DNA of 37,808 nt from the IMG/VR virus record IMGVR_UViG_3300025818_000059, positions 1 through 37,808 of that record, one strand, 5' to 3'. Shown here in pieces: positions 37,365-37,808 of this stretch (positions within the stretch are counted from its first letter, which is position 1; the number at the start of each line of letters is the position of its first letter). Origin of the DNA: a virus. The notes below the pieces were generated by a model that worked only from the letters and a program-made list of their open reading frames with translations, was not told where the DNA came from and searched no databases. The position numbers and the translations under genes are program-made.

Positions 37365-37424
37365 GGTAACAAAAAACAAGTTATACCCCCTACCCCCAAG
37401 GAAGAGATATAACTTGTCGTTACC
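37365..37424 (-). terminator. long hairpin with U-run, leader terminator or attenuator
   Basis: ACAAGTTATA (37376-37385) and TATAACTTGT (37408-37417) pair perfectly. Outside them GGTAAC (37365-37370) and GTTACC (37419-37424) extend the stem around a bulge. Read on the minus strand the inner stem is followed by five or six Us, as in an intrinsic terminator, while the outer arms could form a competing longer stem. The loop is C-rich on the plus strand. GGTAACAAGTTA occurs once more at 37473-37484. Confidence 0.6.
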
Positions 37425-37808
37425 AGCTAATAGCATAGCCTTGAGTTGTCGGCCCCCTTTTGGCTCTGTTCGGGTAACAAGTTAAGAAAACCCATCTAAC
37501 AGATTTAAAACGAAAAACACGCCCGTTTTCCTCCGGTATGTCTTGTCAGCTCCACCGCCTGATAGTTCAACCAGGTAAAGTGGTCAGCAGTCTTTTTAAG
37601 GCAAAAGATGACAAAAAGCCAATAACCCCACCATAGGGTATAATCTTGTACGGCAAATATAGTAAAAGGTTTTAGAAAAAAGACTACAAGGCAATAATCA
37701 GTAATTTATATTGATGATAACAATAAATATTAAATATTATTTGGCAAAATAATTAAAACACCAAATAAAAAGGGGCTTATAGGCTGTTACGCTTATCAAA
37801 AAAACAGG
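37425..37808. other. right-end leader DNA without recognised genes
   Basis: Only short ORFs of 20-25 codons appear, none convincing. Seen: an exact -7 match on the minus strand (37654-37661), an extra GGTAACAAGTTA copy (37473-37484), and a quasi-palindrome around ATTATTTGGCAAAATAAT near 37736-37755. No tRNA or att site recognised. A cos or pac site could lie here but cannot be shown. Confidence 0.4.
37654..37690 (-). promoter_or_regulatory. candidate promoter of the long minus operon
   Basis: TATATTTG (37661-37654) is a full TAnnTTTG match. Upstream DNA is T-rich on the minus strand, with TTG at 37689-37687, a longer spacer (25) than in the left-end promoters. It would start a transcript with a leader of more than 300 bases that contains the hairpin at 37365-37424 before the first ORF. 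Confidence 0.45.

Noticed and set aside
37425-37808. tRNA or tmRNA gene
   Set aside because: A cloverleaf with a proper T-loop and acceptor stem could not be drawn on either strand.

Overview
The window looks like most or all of the genome of a tailed phage (long non-contractile tail type, HK97-style head) that infects a member of the Bacteroidota, probably a flavobacterium. The reasons are the low GC content, the near absence of Shine-Dalgarno sites, several promoters of the Bacteroidota form (TTTG, 18-20 bases, TAnnTTTG or close variants), and protein types familiar from flavobacterial phages. No integrase, repressor, tRNA gene, DNA polymerase or CRISPR array was found. I could not show terminal redundancy, so it is open whether the sequence is complete or circularly permuted.

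Layout. Apart from one HNH gene (2693-3217), everything I call a gene is on the minus strand and reads right to left. Right end: about 500 bases of gene-poor leader DNA with a promoter and a strong terminator-like hairpin, then a small basic peptide, an SSB-like protein, a PD-(D/E)XK exonuclease, a small protein, and both terminase subunits (37313-33313). A nuclease-like cargo gene sits between terminase and portal inside what looks like an integron-type gene cassette (32398-33271). Next come portal, ClpP-like protease and major capsid protein, a glycosyltransferase wedged into the head module, connector proteins, a LamG virion protein, major tail protein, frameshifted tail chaperones, tape measure, tail tip and fibre proteins (32212-14950), a lysis module with a DUF5675-type protein, a holin-like protein and a possible unimolecular spanin (14832-13586), and a cluster of three glycosyltransferases plus an RNA polymerase alpha-CTD-like protein (13435-11006). 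The replication and recombination module follows: primase-helicase, DEDD exonuclease, DUF1367-type protein, NinG-like protein and many tiny coupled ORFs (11009-4494). The operon ends with a cytosine-5 DNA methyltransferase and an HNH nuclease (4492-3214).

The left end holds the most unusual non-coding DNA. There is a candidate 210-nt structured RNA with its own promoter and terminator (2354-2563), five direct repeats spaced 26, 20, 26 and 26 bases (2244-2353), an 18-bp-period palindromic array (2168-2223), and three small genes with matching promoter/leader modules ending in tandem terminators (2089-327).

How the parts work together. The SSB-like protein, exonuclease, primase-helicase and NinG-like protein would handle replication and recombination. 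The terminase, portal, protease and capsid build and fill the head. The connectors, tube, tape measure and fibres build the tail. The DUF5675/holin/spanin set would lyse the cell. The methyltransferase and the glycosyltransferases probably protect or modify phage DNA, virions or host surface sugars. Much of the operon is packed with 4-base ATGA overlaps, and several genes of 24-58 codons are supported mainly by that packing. The strongest leads for something undescribed are the attC-like cassette, the second reading frame overprinted on the methyltransferase gene, and the structured RNA locus.
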